Assembly (NCBI GenBank): GCA_041659105.1 | Contig: JBAZYX010000001.1 | Coordinates: 1-64,000, forward strand | Source: CAIUKV01 sp041659105 | GTDB taxonomy: Bacteria; Actinomycetota; Acidimicrobiia; IMCC26256; PALSA-555 | Direction: 5' to 3' | DNA length: 64,000 nt | Shown: in pieces, positions 16,024 through 24,851 of the stretch | Layout: each line of letters opens with the position of its first letter | Position numbering within the stretch: the stretch's first letter is position 1 | The notes under the pieces: generated by a model | Told to the model about the DNA's origin: nothing | Seen by the model: only the letters and a program-made list of their open reading frames with translations | The model's database searches: none | Translations under genes and position numbers: made by a program

Positions 16024-18669
16024 GTGCCGCCCCGGACCGCCGACGAGCTCCGCGCCGCGTTCTGCGACTTCTTCGCGTCGCGCGCGCACACCGTCGTGCC
16101 GTCGGCCAGCCTGATCCCGATCGACGCTTCGCTGCTGTTCACCAACTCGGGGATGGTGCCGTTCAAGCCGTACTTCGTGGGCGACGAGACGCCGCCGTAC
16201 CGGCGCGCGACCTCGGTGCAGAAGTGCGTGCGCGCGGGCGGCAAGCACAACGACCTCGACGACGTCGGCCGAACGAACCGGCACTTCACGTTCTTCGAGA
16301 TGCTCGGCAACTTCAGCTTCGGCGACTACTTCAAGACCGACGCGATCAAGTGGGCGTGGGAGCTCTACACCGACGTGCTCGGGCTCGACCCCGACCGCCT
16401 CTGGACCACCGTCCACACCACTGATGACGAGGCCGAGCAGATCTGGCGCGACGTCGTGGGCCTCCCGGCCGAACGGATCCAGCGCCTCGGCGACGACAAC
16501 TTCTGGCGCATGGCCGAGACCGGGCCCTGTGGCCCGAGCTCCGAGATCTTCTGGGACCTCGGCCCCGATCACGGGCCCGCCCTCGGCCCGGCCGGCAACG
16601 AGGACCGCTACGTCGAGATCTGGAACCTCGTGTTCATGCAGTTCGACGCCAAGCCCGACGGCGAGCTGGTGCCGCTCCCGGCTCCGAGCGTCGACACCGG
16701 TGCCGGCCTCGAGCGCAACCTCGCCGTGCTCCAGGGGGTGGAGTCGGCCTGGGACATCGACGTCTTCCAGCCGCTGCTGGCCGCGGCGGAATCCGTCACC
16801 GGGATGCGCTACGGCGGGTTCCCGGGCGCCGACGCCGACGTGTCGCTGCGCATCCTCGCCGAGCACGGCCGATCCATGACGTTCCTCGTCGCCGACGGTG
16901 TGGTGCCGTCCAACGAGGAGCGCGGCTACGTGCTGCGGCGCATCATCAGGCGGGCCGTGCGCCACGCGTTCCTGCTCGGCTCGGAAGACCTCGTCACGCC
17001 CGCGCTCGTCGACGCGACGGTCGGGGTGATGGGCACGGCGTACCCCGAGCTCGTGAGGCAGCACGGCCTCGTGGTGGACATCGTCCGGCGCGAGGAGGAG
17101 CGCTTCCGCACCACGCTCACGCGCGGCCTCGAGTTCCTCGACGGCGTGCTGCGCGACGGCGACGTCAACGGTGACGACGCGTTCTTCCTCCACGACACCC
17201 TCGGCTTCCCGATCGACCTCACCCGGGAGATCGCCGGCGAGCGCGGCCGCGGCATCGACCTCGACGGCTTCCGCGACCTCATGGGGGAACAGCGCGCCCG
17301 GGCCAAGGAGGCGCACAAGGCCACGGGCGGCTCGGGCGAGGTCCCCCTCGACCTGTACCGCGAGCTGCTCGACGAGGTGGGGGCCACCGACTTCACCGGC
17401 CGCCAGGAGTACGAGACCGACGGCGCGAAGGTGCGGGCCATCGTCGGCGGCCGCGACCGCCTCGCGCGTGCGGACGAAGGCTCCCCCGTCGCCGTCGTCC
17501 TCGACCGCACTCCCTTCTACGCCGAGAGCGGTGGCCAGGTGGGCGACACGGGCGTGCTCGAGACGGCCGACGGCGGCCGCGTCCGCGTCACCGACACGCA
17601 GTACGCCCTCCCGGGCCTCGTGATCCACGTCGGCGCCGTCGAGGCCGGCGCGCTCGCCGAGGGCGACGCCGTGACCGCGCGCATCGACGGCGCCCGTCGC
17701 GACGCCATCCGGCGCAACCACACCGCGACCCACGTCTTGCACTGGGCGCTGCGCGAGGTGCTCGGCTCCCACGTGCAACAGGCGGGTTCGTATGTCGGGC
17801 CCGATCGGCTCCGCTTCGACTTCAGCCACTTCGAGGCGGTCCCGCCGTCGGACCTCGCGCGGGTCGAGGCGATGGCCAACGCCGAGGTGATCACCGACGC
17901 GCCGGTGCGCCACTACGAGACCACCAAGGACCACGCGCTGGGGATCGGCGCGATCGCGTTCTTCGGCGACAGGTACGGCGACCTCGTGCGGGTGCTCGAG
18001 GCCGGGGAGCACTCGATCGAGCTCTGCGGCGGCACCCACGTGCACGCGCTGGGCTTCATCGGGCCGATCAAGATCGTGAGCGAGGGCTCGATCGGCGCCA
18101 ACCTCCGCCGGATCGAGGCCGTCACCGGCGCGGCCGCGCTCGAGCACATCCGCCACGAGGAGACGGTGCTCTCCGCCGCCGCGGGTGCGCTCCAGGTCAA
18201 GCCCGACGAGGTGCCCGAGCGGATCGAGCGGCTGCTCGGCGAGCTCAAGGCGGCGAAGCAGGCGATCGCGGCGCAGCAGGCGAAGGCCGCGGTCGGGGAA
18301 GCCGGTGACCTCGCGGCGGCCGCCGCCGACCGCCTCGTGGTCGTCCGGCGCGACCTGCCCAACGACGACCTGCGCCGCCTCGCCCTCGCCACCCGTGACG
18401 CCCTCGGCTCGGGCGTCGTCGCGCTCGTGGGCACCGTCCCGCCCGACGGCGCCAAGGCCGCGATCTCGGTCGCGGTCACGGCCGACCTCGTCGCGCAGGG
18501 CCTGTCGGCGGCCGAGATCGCGGCGCCGGCCGCGCGTCTCCTGGGCGGCGGCACCGCGAAGAACCCCGAGGTCGTGGTGGGCGGCGGTCCGAACGCGGCC
18601 GAGGTCGACGCCGCGTTGGACGCCGTGCGCGCAAAGGCGCGGGCGGCACTCGACGGCCTCGCCGGCTGA
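16024..18669 (+). CDS. alaS: Alanine--tRNA ligase
   Basis: Class II synthetase for tRNA-Ala. The catalytic core shows LFTNSGMVPFKPYF, the RATSVQKCVRAGGKHNDLD motif, HFTFFEMLGNFSFGDYFK and GAGLERNLAVLQG. The editing domain has the zinc/editing motifs NHTATH (near residue 564) and CGGTHVHALG (near 668). A C-terminal dimerisation/DHHA1 domain ends in AARLLGGGTAKNPEVVVGGG. The 881-residue length is normal. The GTG start sits 6 nt after a TAGCCT box. ruvX follows after five bases, so alaS-ruvX-mltG form an operon, an order common in bacteria. Confidence 0.96.
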   Translation: MPPRTADELRAAFCDFFASRAHTVVPSASLIPIDASLLFTNSGMVPFKPYFVGDETPPYRRATSVQKCVRAGGKHNDLDDVGRTNRHFTFFEMLGNFSFGDYFKTDAIKWAWELYTDVLGLDPDRLWTTVHTTDDEAEQIWRDVVGLPAERIQRLGDDNFWRMAETGPCGPSSEIFWDLGPDHGPALGPAGNEDRYVEIWNLVFMQFDAKPDGELVPLPAPSVDTGAGLERNLAVLQGVESAWDIDVFQPLLAAAESVTGMRYGGFPGADADVSLRILAEHGRSMTFLVADGVVPSNEERGYVLRRIIRRAVRHAFLLGSEDLVTPALVDATVGVMGTAYPELVRQHGLVVDIVRREEERFRTTLTRGLEFLDGVLRDGDVNGDDAFFLHDTLGFPIDLTREIAGERGRGIDLDGFRDLMGEQRARAKEAHKATGGSGEVPLDLYRELLDEVGATDFTGRQEYETDGAKVRAIVGGRDRLARADEGSPVAVVLDRTPFYAESGGQVGDTGVLETADGGRVRVTDTQYALPGLVIHVGAVEAGALAEGDAVTARIDGARRDAIRRNHTATHVLHWALREVLGSHVQQAGSYVGPDRLRFDFSHFEAVPPSDLARVEAMANAEVITDAPVRHYETTKDHALGIGAIAFFGDRYGDLVRVLEAGEHSIELCGGTHVHALGFIGPIKIVSEGSIGANLRRIEAVTGAAALEHIRHEETVLSAAAGALQVKPDEVPERIERLLGELKAAKQAIAAQQAKAAVGEAGDLAAAAADRLVVVRRDLPNDDLRRLALATRDALGSGVVALVGTVPPDGAKAAISVAVTADLVAQGLSAAEIAAPAARLLGGGTAKNPEVVVGGGPNAAEVDAALDAVRAKARAALDGLAG

Positions 18670-18674
18670 GCCGG

Positions 18675-19112
18675 ATGGCGCGCGTGCTCGGGGTGGACCT
18701 CGGCGAGAAGCGGATCGGCCTGGCCTGCTCGGACAGCTCCGGTGTGCTCGCCTCGCCCCTGCGGGTGCTGGTGCGCAGCGGCGATCCGGCGGCCGACCGG
18801 GTGGCCGTCGTGGAGGCCGCGCGGGAGGCAGAAGCCCAGGTCATCGTGGTCGGCTTGCCTCGGTCCCTCTCGGGGCGCGAAGGTCCCGCCGCACGCGGAG
18901 CTCGGGGGGAGGCCGCGGCGCTGGCCGAGCTGGCCGACGCAGGGGGGATCAGGGTGGAGCTGCACGACGAGCGGTTCACGACGCGCGACGCGCAGAAGGC
19001 GCTCTCGGCCGGTGGCCGCAACACCCGTGAGCAGCGCGACCTGATCGACGCGGCCGCGGCCGCGGTGATGCTCCAGTCGTACCTCGACTCCACCCGCGGT
19101 GGCGCGCGATGA
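18675..19112 (+). CDS. ruvX: Putative pre-16S rRNA nuclease / Holliday junction resolvase-like RuvX
   Basis: A YqgF-family protein (145 residues) with an RNase H fold. In E. coli it is implicated in 16S rRNA 5' end maturation, and it was earlier called a putative Holliday junction resolvase. Motifs: VLGVDLGEKRIGLACSD at the N-terminus with the first acidic residue, VVGLPRSLSGREG, HDERFTT with the second, and DLIDAAAAAVMLQSYL at the C-terminus with the third. It lies directly behind alaS, and its stop overlaps the mltG start (ATGA). Confidence 0.92.
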   Translation: MARVLGVDLGEKRIGLACSDSSGVLASPLRVLVRSGDPAADRVAVVEAAREAEAQVIVVGLPRSLSGREGPAARGARGEAAALAELADAGGIRVELHDERFTTRDAQKALSAGGRNTREQRDLIDAAAAAVMLQSYLDSTRGGAR

Positions 19113-20305
19113 CCAGGCCGCCGTACGACGACACGTCGGTCATGGACGGGGACGAGCTCGAGCACGACTCCGAGTCCGACCGGCGCGCGGCGTACTACGC
19201 GGCGCATCCCGACGAGCCGCACTGGGACGAGGTGCGCAGTGCCGCCGGCCGGCGTCAGGCCGCGGTGGAGCGCCGGCGCCGGCGAAACCGCCGGATCGGG
19301 GTGCTCGCGGTGCTGGCCGTCGTCATCGTGCCGTTGTTCCTCGCGGCGGGCTGGTTCTACTTCCAGGTCGAGCCCCGGGGTGGCCCGGGCGACACCGTGA
19401 CGATCACGATCGAGGAGGGCTGGGGCACCGGCGAGGTCGCGAGCGCACTCGCCGCCGCCGACGTGATCGGTTCCCCGACCGCGTTCAAGATCTGGGCGTC
19501 GGTCACCGGCGCGGGCCCGTTCGTGCCCGGCGAGTACACGATGCGGACGAACCTGGGCGCCCGGGGCGCGGCGAACGCCCTGACGACGGGCCCGCCGATC
19601 ATCCCCGCGAACGACCTCACGCTCCTCCTGCCGCCGGGCTTGACCCTCAACCAGATCGCCGACCGGATCGGCCAGCTGCCCGGGCGCAGCCGCGACACGT
19701 TCCTCCAGGTCGTCACCTCGGGCGCGGTGCGGTCGAAGTACATGCCCGCGGGGGTCAACTCGGCCGAAGGCTTCCTCTTCCCCGACACGTATCGCATCGG
19801 CGAGAACGAGGACGAGGGTGACATCGCCCAGAAGCTCGTCGCCCGGTTCGACGAGATCGCCGACCGGTCGGGACTCGCGACCTCGGCTGCGACGAATGGG
19901 CTCACGCCGTTCCAGACGGTGGTCGCGGCGTCGCTCATCCAGACGGAGGCGAAGCTCGCGGAGGACGCGCCGCTGATCTCGGCGGTCATCCGCAACCGCC
20001 TGCGCGACGCCATGCCGCTGCAGATCGACTCCACCCTCTGCTACGCGAAGGGCGGCTGCCCGCCCGTGCCGACGAACGCCGACAAGGCGATCGACTCGCC
20101 CTACAACACGTACAAGATCAGCGGGCTGCCGCCCACGCCGATCTCGAGCGTGACCGAGGCCAACCTGCGCGCGGCGATCAACCCGGCCAACGTGCCGTAC
20201 AAGTACTACGTGATCAGCGACGCCAACGGGAAGCACGCCTTCGCCACCACGCTCGCCGAGCACAACGCGAACGTGGCCGCGGCCCGGGCGAAGGGTCTGC
20301 TGTAA
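19109..20305 (+). CDS. mltG: Endolytic murein transglycosylase MltG
   Basis: MltG (YceG family) cleaves nascent peptidoglycan and is thought to end glycan strands. The first 60 residues are cytoplasmic and charged, then one membrane helix (IGVLAVLAVVIVPLFLAAGWFY, roughly 71-92) anchors the protein. An extracellular LysM-like part follows, then the YceG catalytic domain with VVAASLIQTEAKLAEDAPLI, in which the TEA glutamate aligns with the catalytic region, and RNRLRDAMPLQIDSTLCYA. The C-terminus has the conserved NTYKISGLPPTPISS. At 398 residues it is typical for actinobacteria. Confidence 0.92.
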   Translation: MTRPPYDDTSVMDGDELEHDSESDRRAAYYAAHPDEPHWDEVRSAAGRRQAAVERRRRRNRRIGVLAVLAVVIVPLFLAAGWFYFQVEPRGGPGDTVTITIEEGWGTGEVASALAAADVIGSPTAFKIWASVTGAGPFVPGEYTMRTNLGARGAANALTTGPPIIPANDLTLLLPPGLTLNQIADRIGQLPGRSRDTFLQVVTSGAVRSKYMPAGVNSAEGFLFPDTYRIGENEDEGDIAQKLVARFDEIADRSGLATSAATNGLTPFQTVVAASLIQTEAKLAEDAPLISAVIRNRLRDAMPLQIDSTLCYAKGGCPPVPTNADKAIDSPYNTYKISGLPPTPISSVTEANLRAAINPANVPYKYYVISDANGKHAFATTLAEHNANVAAARAKGLL

Positions 20306-20327
20306 CGGCCGAGCGGTCTGCTGTAAT
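20294..20327 (+). repeat. Direct repeat GGTCTGCTGTAA (two copies)
   Basis: The last codons and stop of mltG (GGTCTGCTGTAA, 20294-20305) recur exactly at 20316-20327. The second copy supplies the TGTAAT that serves as the likely aroE -10 box. Confidence 0.7.
20322..20327 (+). promoter_or_regulatory. -10 box (TGTAAT) for aroE
   Basis: TGTAAT ends 7 nt before the aroE GTG at 20335, the leaderless spacing used elsewhere here. Confidence 0.4.
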
Positions 20328-20334
20328 CGGTGCC

Positions 20335-21177
20335 GTGACCTCCGGACCCACTGCGCCGCGCGGCTCGACGCGCGTGGTGGGCGTCATCGGCGACCCCGTC
20401 ACGCACTCCCGGTCGCCGGCCATCCACAATGCCGCGTTCGCCGCGCTCGGGCTCGACTGGGTGTACGTCGCGTTTCCCGTGGCCGCGGGCCGGGGGACCG
20501 AGGCGGTGGCGGCGGTGCGCACCCTCGGCCTGGCCGGGCTCAGCGTCACGATGCCCCACAAGTCCGACGTCGCCGCCACCTGCGACGAGCTCACGCCGGC
20601 GGCCGCGGCGCTCGGCTCGGTCAACACCGTGGTGAACCGCGACGGGCACGTTCTCGGCGACTCCACCGACGGTCCCGGTCTCGTCGCGGCCCTGCGCGAG
20701 CACGGAGTCGACCCCGCCGGTTGCCGCGCGTTGGTGCTCGGCGCGGGCGGCGCGGCCCGGGCCATCGTCGACGCGCTCGGGCGCGCAGGCGCGCGCGTCA
20801 CCGTCGCGGCGCGCCGCGCCGACGCGGGTTCCCGGGCGGCCGCGCTCGCACCCGGGGCCGCGGCCGTGGACTTCGCGGGGCTCGACACCGCGGTCGCGGC
20901 CGCCGACCTGGTGGTGAACGCGACCCCGATCGGGATGCAGGGGGAGCCCCCGCCCTTCGACCCCGGGGTGCTCACACCCGCGCAGTTCGTCTACGACACC
21001 GTGTACCACCCGTCGCCCACGCCGCTGCTGGCCGCGGCGACGGCGCGGGGGATCCCGGCCGCGGGCGGGCTGAGCATGCTCGTGCACCAGGCCGCGCTGG
21101 CCTTCACCCTCTGGACCGGGGAGCCCGCGCCGTTGGCCGTCATGTCGGCGGCCGCCGCGGCCGACACTCCTTCGTGA
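20335..21177 (+). CDS. aroE: Shikimate dehydrogenase (NADP+)
   Basis: AroE reduces 3-dehydroshikimate to shikimate in aromatic amino acid biosynthesis. The substrate-binding domain has VIGDPVTHSRSPAIHNAAF and LSVTMPHKSDV with the catalytic Lys. The Rossmann domain has VLGAGGAARAIVDALGRAG. The C-terminal part has DTVYHPSPTPLLAAATARG and GLSMLVHQAALAFTLWTG. Length 280 is typical. Other shikimate genes (aroC, K, B, Q) lie 1-4 kb downstream, with a prepilin peptidase gene between. Its stop overlaps a GTG (GTGA at 21174) that opens a minicistron. Confidence 0.95.
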   Translation: MTSGPTAPRGSTRVVGVIGDPVTHSRSPAIHNAAFAALGLDWVYVAFPVAAGRGTEAVAAVRTLGLAGLSVTMPHKSDVAATCDELTPAAAALGSVNTVVNRDGHVLGDSTDGPGLVAALREHGVDPAGCRALVLGAGGAARAIVDALGRAGARVTVAARRADAGSRAAALAPGAAAVDFAGLDTAVAAADLVVNATPIGMQGEPPPFDPGVLTPAQFVYDTVYHPSPTPLLAAATARGIPAAGGLSMLVHQAALAFTLWTGEPAPLAVMSAAAAADTPS

Positions 21178-21242
21178 GCGAGCGAGCAGCGAGCGGGGCC
21201 CGAGCGGTCCGGCGGCGGAGCCGCCAGGAGCGGGAGCTGTGA
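21174..21242 (+). other. Putative coupling minicistron, aroE-prepilin peptidase junction
   Basis: A GTG overlapping the aroE stop opens a 22-codon Arg-rich frame (MSERAASGARAVRRRSRQER and two more residues). Its TGA overlaps the GTG of the next gene at 21239, so both ends are GTGA overlaps. The DNA is an AGCGAGCG-type repeat sharing GCGAGCGGGGCCCGAGCGG with the aroC-aroK junction. Confidence 0.5.
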
Positions 21243-21931
21243 CCGCGCTCCTCGTCGTCGTGTGCAGCCTGGTGGGGCTGGCGGTCGGGGTGTTCCTCCC
21301 GGTGGTGATCGACCGCGTCCCCGAGAAGGCCCCCGTGCTCGCGGGGCCGTTCCCCGAGCCCGCCCGCAGCCTGCGCACCGGGTCGGGCTGGGTCGTCGCC
21401 CTGCTCACCGCGGCGCTGTTCGGCGCGACCGCGGCGAGCCTCGGGGCGGTCTGGGTGCTTCCCGCCTACCTGGTGCTGGCCGGCGCGCTGGTGGCGCTGT
21501 CGGTGATCGACCTGCGGCTCTTCCTGCTGCCCAACCGGATCGTGTTCCCGCTCACCGGCGTCTCGGTCGGGCTGCTCGGGGCCGGCGCGCTGGCCGAGGG
21601 CGAGGCCGGGGCGTACGGGCGGGCCGTGCTCGCGGCGCTCGCCTCGTTCGTCGTCTTCGCGCTCCTGCACATCATCTCGCCCCGCAGCATGGGGTTCGGC
21701 GACGTGAAGCTCGCCTTCGTGCTGGGCCTGTTCCTCGGCTACCTCGGGTGGGGCGAGGTGGTGCTCGGCCTGTTCCTCGGGTTCCTCTACGGGGCGGTGA
21801 TCGGCATCGCCCTGATCATCACGGGGATCCGGTCCCGCAAGGACCACGTGCCCTTCGGGCCGTTCCTCGCCGCCGGCACGATCACCGCGATCCTGGTGGG
21901 CGAGGCGATCCTCGAGTGGTGGGCGCACTAG
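21239..21931 (+). CDS. Prepilin peptidase (A24 family)
   Basis: An integral membrane aspartyl protease family that removes prepilin leader peptides. The 230-residue protein has about seven hydrophobic segments. The two catalytic aspartates are recognisable: LSVIDLRLFLLPNRI near residue 86 and the GxGD-type motif SMGFGDVKLAFVLG near 150. The N-terminal domain lacks the CxxC zinc motifs of full-length PilD and looks like a reduced version, so methylation activity is doubtful. It sits between aroE and aroC, an arrangement I associate with actinobacteria. No pilin genes lie in the window, so the substrate is unknown. Confidence 0.85.
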   Translation: MTALLVVVCSLVGLAVGVFLPVVIDRVPEKAPVLAGPFPEPARSLRTGSGWVVALLTAALFGATAASLGAVWVLPAYLVLAGALVALSVIDLRLFLLPNRIVFPLTGVSVGLLGAGALAEGEAGAYGRAVLAALASFVVFALLHIISPRSMGFGDVKLAFVLGLFLGYLGWGEVVLGLFLGFLYGAVIGIALIITGIRSRKDHVPFGPFLAAGTITAILVGEAILEWWAH

Positions 21932-22005
21932 CGCGGACCACCCGGGCACCGGCGCCGCCGGGGGGCTCCGCCGGAACCGTCCAGGGGAACCGGACCGCCC
22001 GCCAG

Positions 22006-22011
22006 TATCCT
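22006..22011 (+). promoter_or_regulatory. -10 box (TATCCT) for aroC
   Basis: TATCCT ends 8 nt before the aroC GTG at 22020. Confidence 0.5.
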
Positions 22012-22019
22012 GGGCCGTC

Positions 22020-23174
22020 GTGCTGCGCTACTTGACGGCCGGGGAGTCCCACGGCCCGGCGCTGGTCGTCGTCGTCGAGGGGATGCCGGCCGGACTGCCG
22101 ATCACCATCGACGCGATCTCCGACGAGCTCGCCCGTCGCCGCCTGGGCTTCGGGCGGGGCCCGCGCATGCGCTTCGAGCGCGACGACGTCGAGTTCATCG
22201 GCGGCGTCCGCCACGGGATCACCCTCGGCTCCCCGGTGTCGATCATCATCCACAACACCGAGTGGCCGAAGTGGCAGGAGGAGATGTCGGCGGCGCCCGG
22301 CGCCACCGAGAAGCCGCTGCGCCAGCCCCGGCCCGGCCACGCCGACCTCGTGGGCATGCAGAAGTACGGCTTCGACGACGCCCGCAACATCCTCGAGCGG
22401 GCGAGCGCCCGCGAGACCGCGGCCCGGGTCGCGGCCGGGGCCCTGGCCAAGGAGCTCCTCGGCCACCTCGGCACGTCGGTGCTCAGCCACGTGGTCCAGA
22501 TGGGAGCCGCGAAGGCGCCGGGCGAGCCCCGGCCCACCCCGGCCGACCTCGAGAAGGTCGACGAGTCGCCGGTGCGCTGCTTCGACGATGCCGCCGCGGC
22601 GGCGATGATCGCCGAGGTCGAGGGCGCGGCGAAGGTGGGCGACTCGCTCGGCGGCATCGTGGAGGTGCTGGGCTACGGCGTGCCCGCGGGCCTCGGCAGC
22701 CACGTCCACTGGGACCGCCGCATCGACGGCCTGCTCGCCCAGGCGCTCATGAGCATCCAGGCGATGAAGGGCGTCGAGATCGGCGACGGCTTCCACGTCG
22801 CGGGCGTGCGGGGCAGCGAAGCCCACGACGAGATCCTGTGGGACGCCGAGGCCCGCGCGTACACCCGCGGGTCCACCCGGGCGGGGGGCACCGAGGGCGG
22901 CATGACGACCGGCGACCTGCTCGTGGCGCGCGTGGCCATGAAGCCGCTCGCCACGCTCAACCGGCCCACGCTCAAGACGGTCGACGTGCAGACCAAGGAG
23001 CAGACGGTCTCGTTCAAGGAGCGCACCGACGTCACCGCGGTGCCCGCGTCCGGCGTGGTCGCCGAGACGATGGTCGCGCTGGTGCTCGCGTCCGAGGCGC
23101 TGCGCAAGTTCGGCGGCGACTCGCTCACCGAGCTGGTGCGCAACCACCGGTCCTTCGTCGCCTCGCTCACATGA
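22020..23174 (+). CDS. aroC: Chorismate synthase
   Basis: AroC converts EPSP to chorismate, the last common step of aromatic biosynthesis, using reduced flavin. Family signatures are present: LRYLTAGESHGPALVVVVEG at the N-terminus, RPGHADLVGMQKYGFDDARN with SARETAARVAAGALAKELL, and STRAGGTEGGMTTGDLLVARVAMKPL. Length 384 is typical. It has its own promoter and starts the aroC-aroK-aroB-aroQ cluster. The stop overlaps an ATG (ATGA at 23171) that opens a minicistron reaching aroK. Confidence 0.96.
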   Translation: MLRYLTAGESHGPALVVVVEGMPAGLPITIDAISDELARRRLGFGRGPRMRFERDDVEFIGGVRHGITLGSPVSIIIHNTEWPKWQEEMSAAPGATEKPLRQPRPGHADLVGMQKYGFDDARNILERASARETAARVAAGALAKELLGHLGTSVLSHVVQMGAAKAPGEPRPTPADLEKVDESPVRCFDDAAAAAMIAEVEGAAKVGDSLGGIVEVLGYGVPAGLGSHVHWDRRIDGLLAQALMSIQAMKGVEIGDGFHVAGVRGSEAHDEILWDAEARAYTRGSTRAGGTEGGMTTGDLLVARVAMKPLATLNRPTLKTVDVQTKEQTVSFKERTDVTAVPASGVVAETMVALVLASEALRKFGGDSLTELVRNHRSFVASLT

Positions 23175-23251
23175 GCGAGCTGCGCGAGCGGGGCCCGAGC
23201 GGCCCGGCCCGCAGGGCCCGGGAGCGGGGATGCAGCGGGGTGCGGCCGTGA
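23171..23251 (+). other. Putative coupling minicistron, aroC-aroK junction
   Basis: An ATG overlapping the aroC stop opens a 26-codon frame beginning MSELRERGPSGPARRARER. Its TGA overlaps a GTG at 23248 that is a natural start for aroK (GTGA). The DNA shares GCGAGCGGGGCCCGAGCGG with the aroE junction. Confidence 0.5.
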
Positions 23252-23778
23252 AGCACCTCGTCCTGGTGGGGCTGATGGGCGCGGGGAAGTCCACCGTGGG
23301 CCGCGCGTGCGCGCGGGCGCTCGACCGGCCCTTCGTCGACGTCGACGACGTGGTCGAGACCACCGCGCACCGTCCGGTGGCCGAGATCTTCGCGACCGAC
23401 GGCGAGACGGCGTTCCGGGCGCTCGAGCGCGCTGCGCTCGCCGACGTGTGCGCGTCGCCCCAGCCGCTCGTGATCGCGTGCGGCGGCGGCGCGATGGGAG
23501 ACGCCGACAACCGGCGCCGGGTCCGGGCCGATGGCTGCGTCGTGTGGCTCACGGCCGATCCCGCCACGCTCGCGGCCCGGGTCGGCCAGGGCGCGGCGCG
23601 CGACCGGCGCCCGCTCCTCGCGGGCGGCGACGCGCCGGTCGCCACCCTCGAACGGCTCGCCTCGCTGCGCGCGCCGGCGTACGAGGCCGCGGCCCATGCC
23701 ACGGTCGACACCGCCGGCCTCACCGTCGACGAGGTCGCGGCACGGGTGCTCGAGGAGCTCGCACGATGTCGCGGGTGA
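23248..23778 (+). CDS. aroK: Shikimate kinase
   Basis: AroK phosphorylates shikimate with ATP. From the GTG chosen here the protein begins MKHLVLVGLMGAGKSTVGRA, with the Walker A motif GLMGAGKST at residues 8-16. The shikimate-binding VDVDDVVE and CGGGAM and the lid-region Arg residues follow. Length is 176. An ATG at 23230 with GGGAGCGGGG before it would add six residues. I prefer 23248 because the stop of the upstream minicistron overlaps it and the protein then begins at the family's usual distance from Walker A. It overlaps aroB by 13 bases. Confidence 0.9.
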   Translation: MKHLVLVGLMGAGKSTVGRACARALDRPFVDVDDVVETTAHRPVAEIFATDGETAFRALERAALADVCASPQPLVIACGGGAMGDADNRRRVRADGCVVWLTADPATLAARVGQGAARDRRPLLAGGDAPVATLERLASLRAPAYEAAAHATVDTAGLTVDEVAARVLEELARCRG

Positions 23779-24851
23779 CGGTGGCGGTGGATCCGCCGTA
23801 CGACGTCGTGGTCGGGGGTGGCGCGCTCGCGGGGGTCGCCGGGGTGGTGGGCGACCGCCGCTGCATCGCGCTCGTCGCGCAGCCCGAGGTGCTCGACCTC
23901 CACGGCGCGCCCGTGGTCGACGCGCTCGCCGCCACCGGCGCGCAGGTGCTCACCACCTTGATGGCCGACGGCGAGGAGGCGAAGACCCTCGCCACGGTCG
24001 AGGACCTGTGCCAGGCGTGGGCCGCGGGCGGGCTCCTCCGGGGGGACGCCGTGGTGGCGCTGGGTGGGGGAGTGGTGGGCGACACCGCCGGGTTCGCCGC
24101 CGCCGTCTACTACCGGGGCATCGCCGTGGTGCAGTGCCCCACCACGCTGCTGGCCCAGGTCGACGCCGCGATCGGCGGGAAGACCGCCGTGAACCTGCCC
24201 CAGGGCAAGAACCTCGTGGGCGCGTTCCACCAGCCCGTCGGCGTGCTCGCCGACGTCGCCACCCTGGCCACGCTGTCCGAGCGCGAGTACCGGGCCGGCC
24301 TGGGCGAGGTCGCGAAGTACGCGCTCATGGGCGGCTCGGACGACTCCGCGGGCATTGCCCGCATCCTCGCCGAGCAGGGCGAGCCGGTCGCCGCCCGCGA
24401 GCCCGCGGTGCTCGCCGACCTGGTGGCCCGCTGCGCCGCGATCAAGGCCCACGTCGTGTCGGTCGACCCCGAGGAGCGCACCGGCCTGCGGGCCACCCTC
24501 AACTACGGCCACACCCTCGCGCACGCGCTCGAGACCGTCGGGCACCACGACCTCCACCACGGCGAGGCGGTCGCGGTGGGCCTGGTGTTCGCGGGTGCCC
24601 TCGCCGCGGCGATGGAGCGGGTCACCCCGGCCGTGGCCGAGCACCACCGCACGCTGGTGGCCCGCCTCGGCCTGCCCACCGAGGCCCCCGGCCTCACCGC
24701 GACCGAGCTGCTCGCGGTCATGCGCCGCGACAAGAAGGCGCGCGGCGGCCTGACGTTCGTGCTGAACGGGCCCGCCGGGCTCGAATCCGTCGACGACCCG
24801 CCGGAGGCCGCGCTCGCCGCGGCGTTCCGCGCGGTCGCGGTCGACGCATGA
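23766..24851 (+). CDS. aroB: 3-dehydroquinate synthase
   Basis: AroB cyclises DAHP to 3-dehydroquinate using NAD and zinc. Motifs: VALGGGVVGDTAGFAAAVYY (NAD binding), CPTTLLAQVDAAIGGKTAVN, NLVGAFHQP, GLGEVAKYALM, and the zinc-ligand region LNYGHTLAHALETVGHHDLHHG. Length 361 is typical. The ATG lies within the end of aroK (overlap 13 bases). The stop overlaps an ATG at 24848 that opens a 20-codon frame ending 18 bases before aroQ. Confidence 0.95.
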   Translation: MSRVTVAVDPPYDVVVGGGALAGVAGVVGDRRCIALVAQPEVLDLHGAPVVDALAATGAQVLTTLMADGEEAKTLATVEDLCQAWAAGGLLRGDAVVALGGGVVGDTAGFAAAVYYRGIAVVQCPTTLLAQVDAAIGGKTAVNLPQGKNLVGAFHQPVGVLADVATLATLSEREYRAGLGEVAKYALMGGSDDSAGIARILAEQGEPVAAREPAVLADLVARCAAIKAHVVSVDPEERTGLRATLNYGHTLAHALETVGHHDLHHGEAVAVGLVFAGALAAAMERVTPAVAEHHRTLVARLGLPTEAPGLTATELLAVMRRDKKARGGLTFVLNGPAGLESVDDPPEAALAAAFRAVAVDA

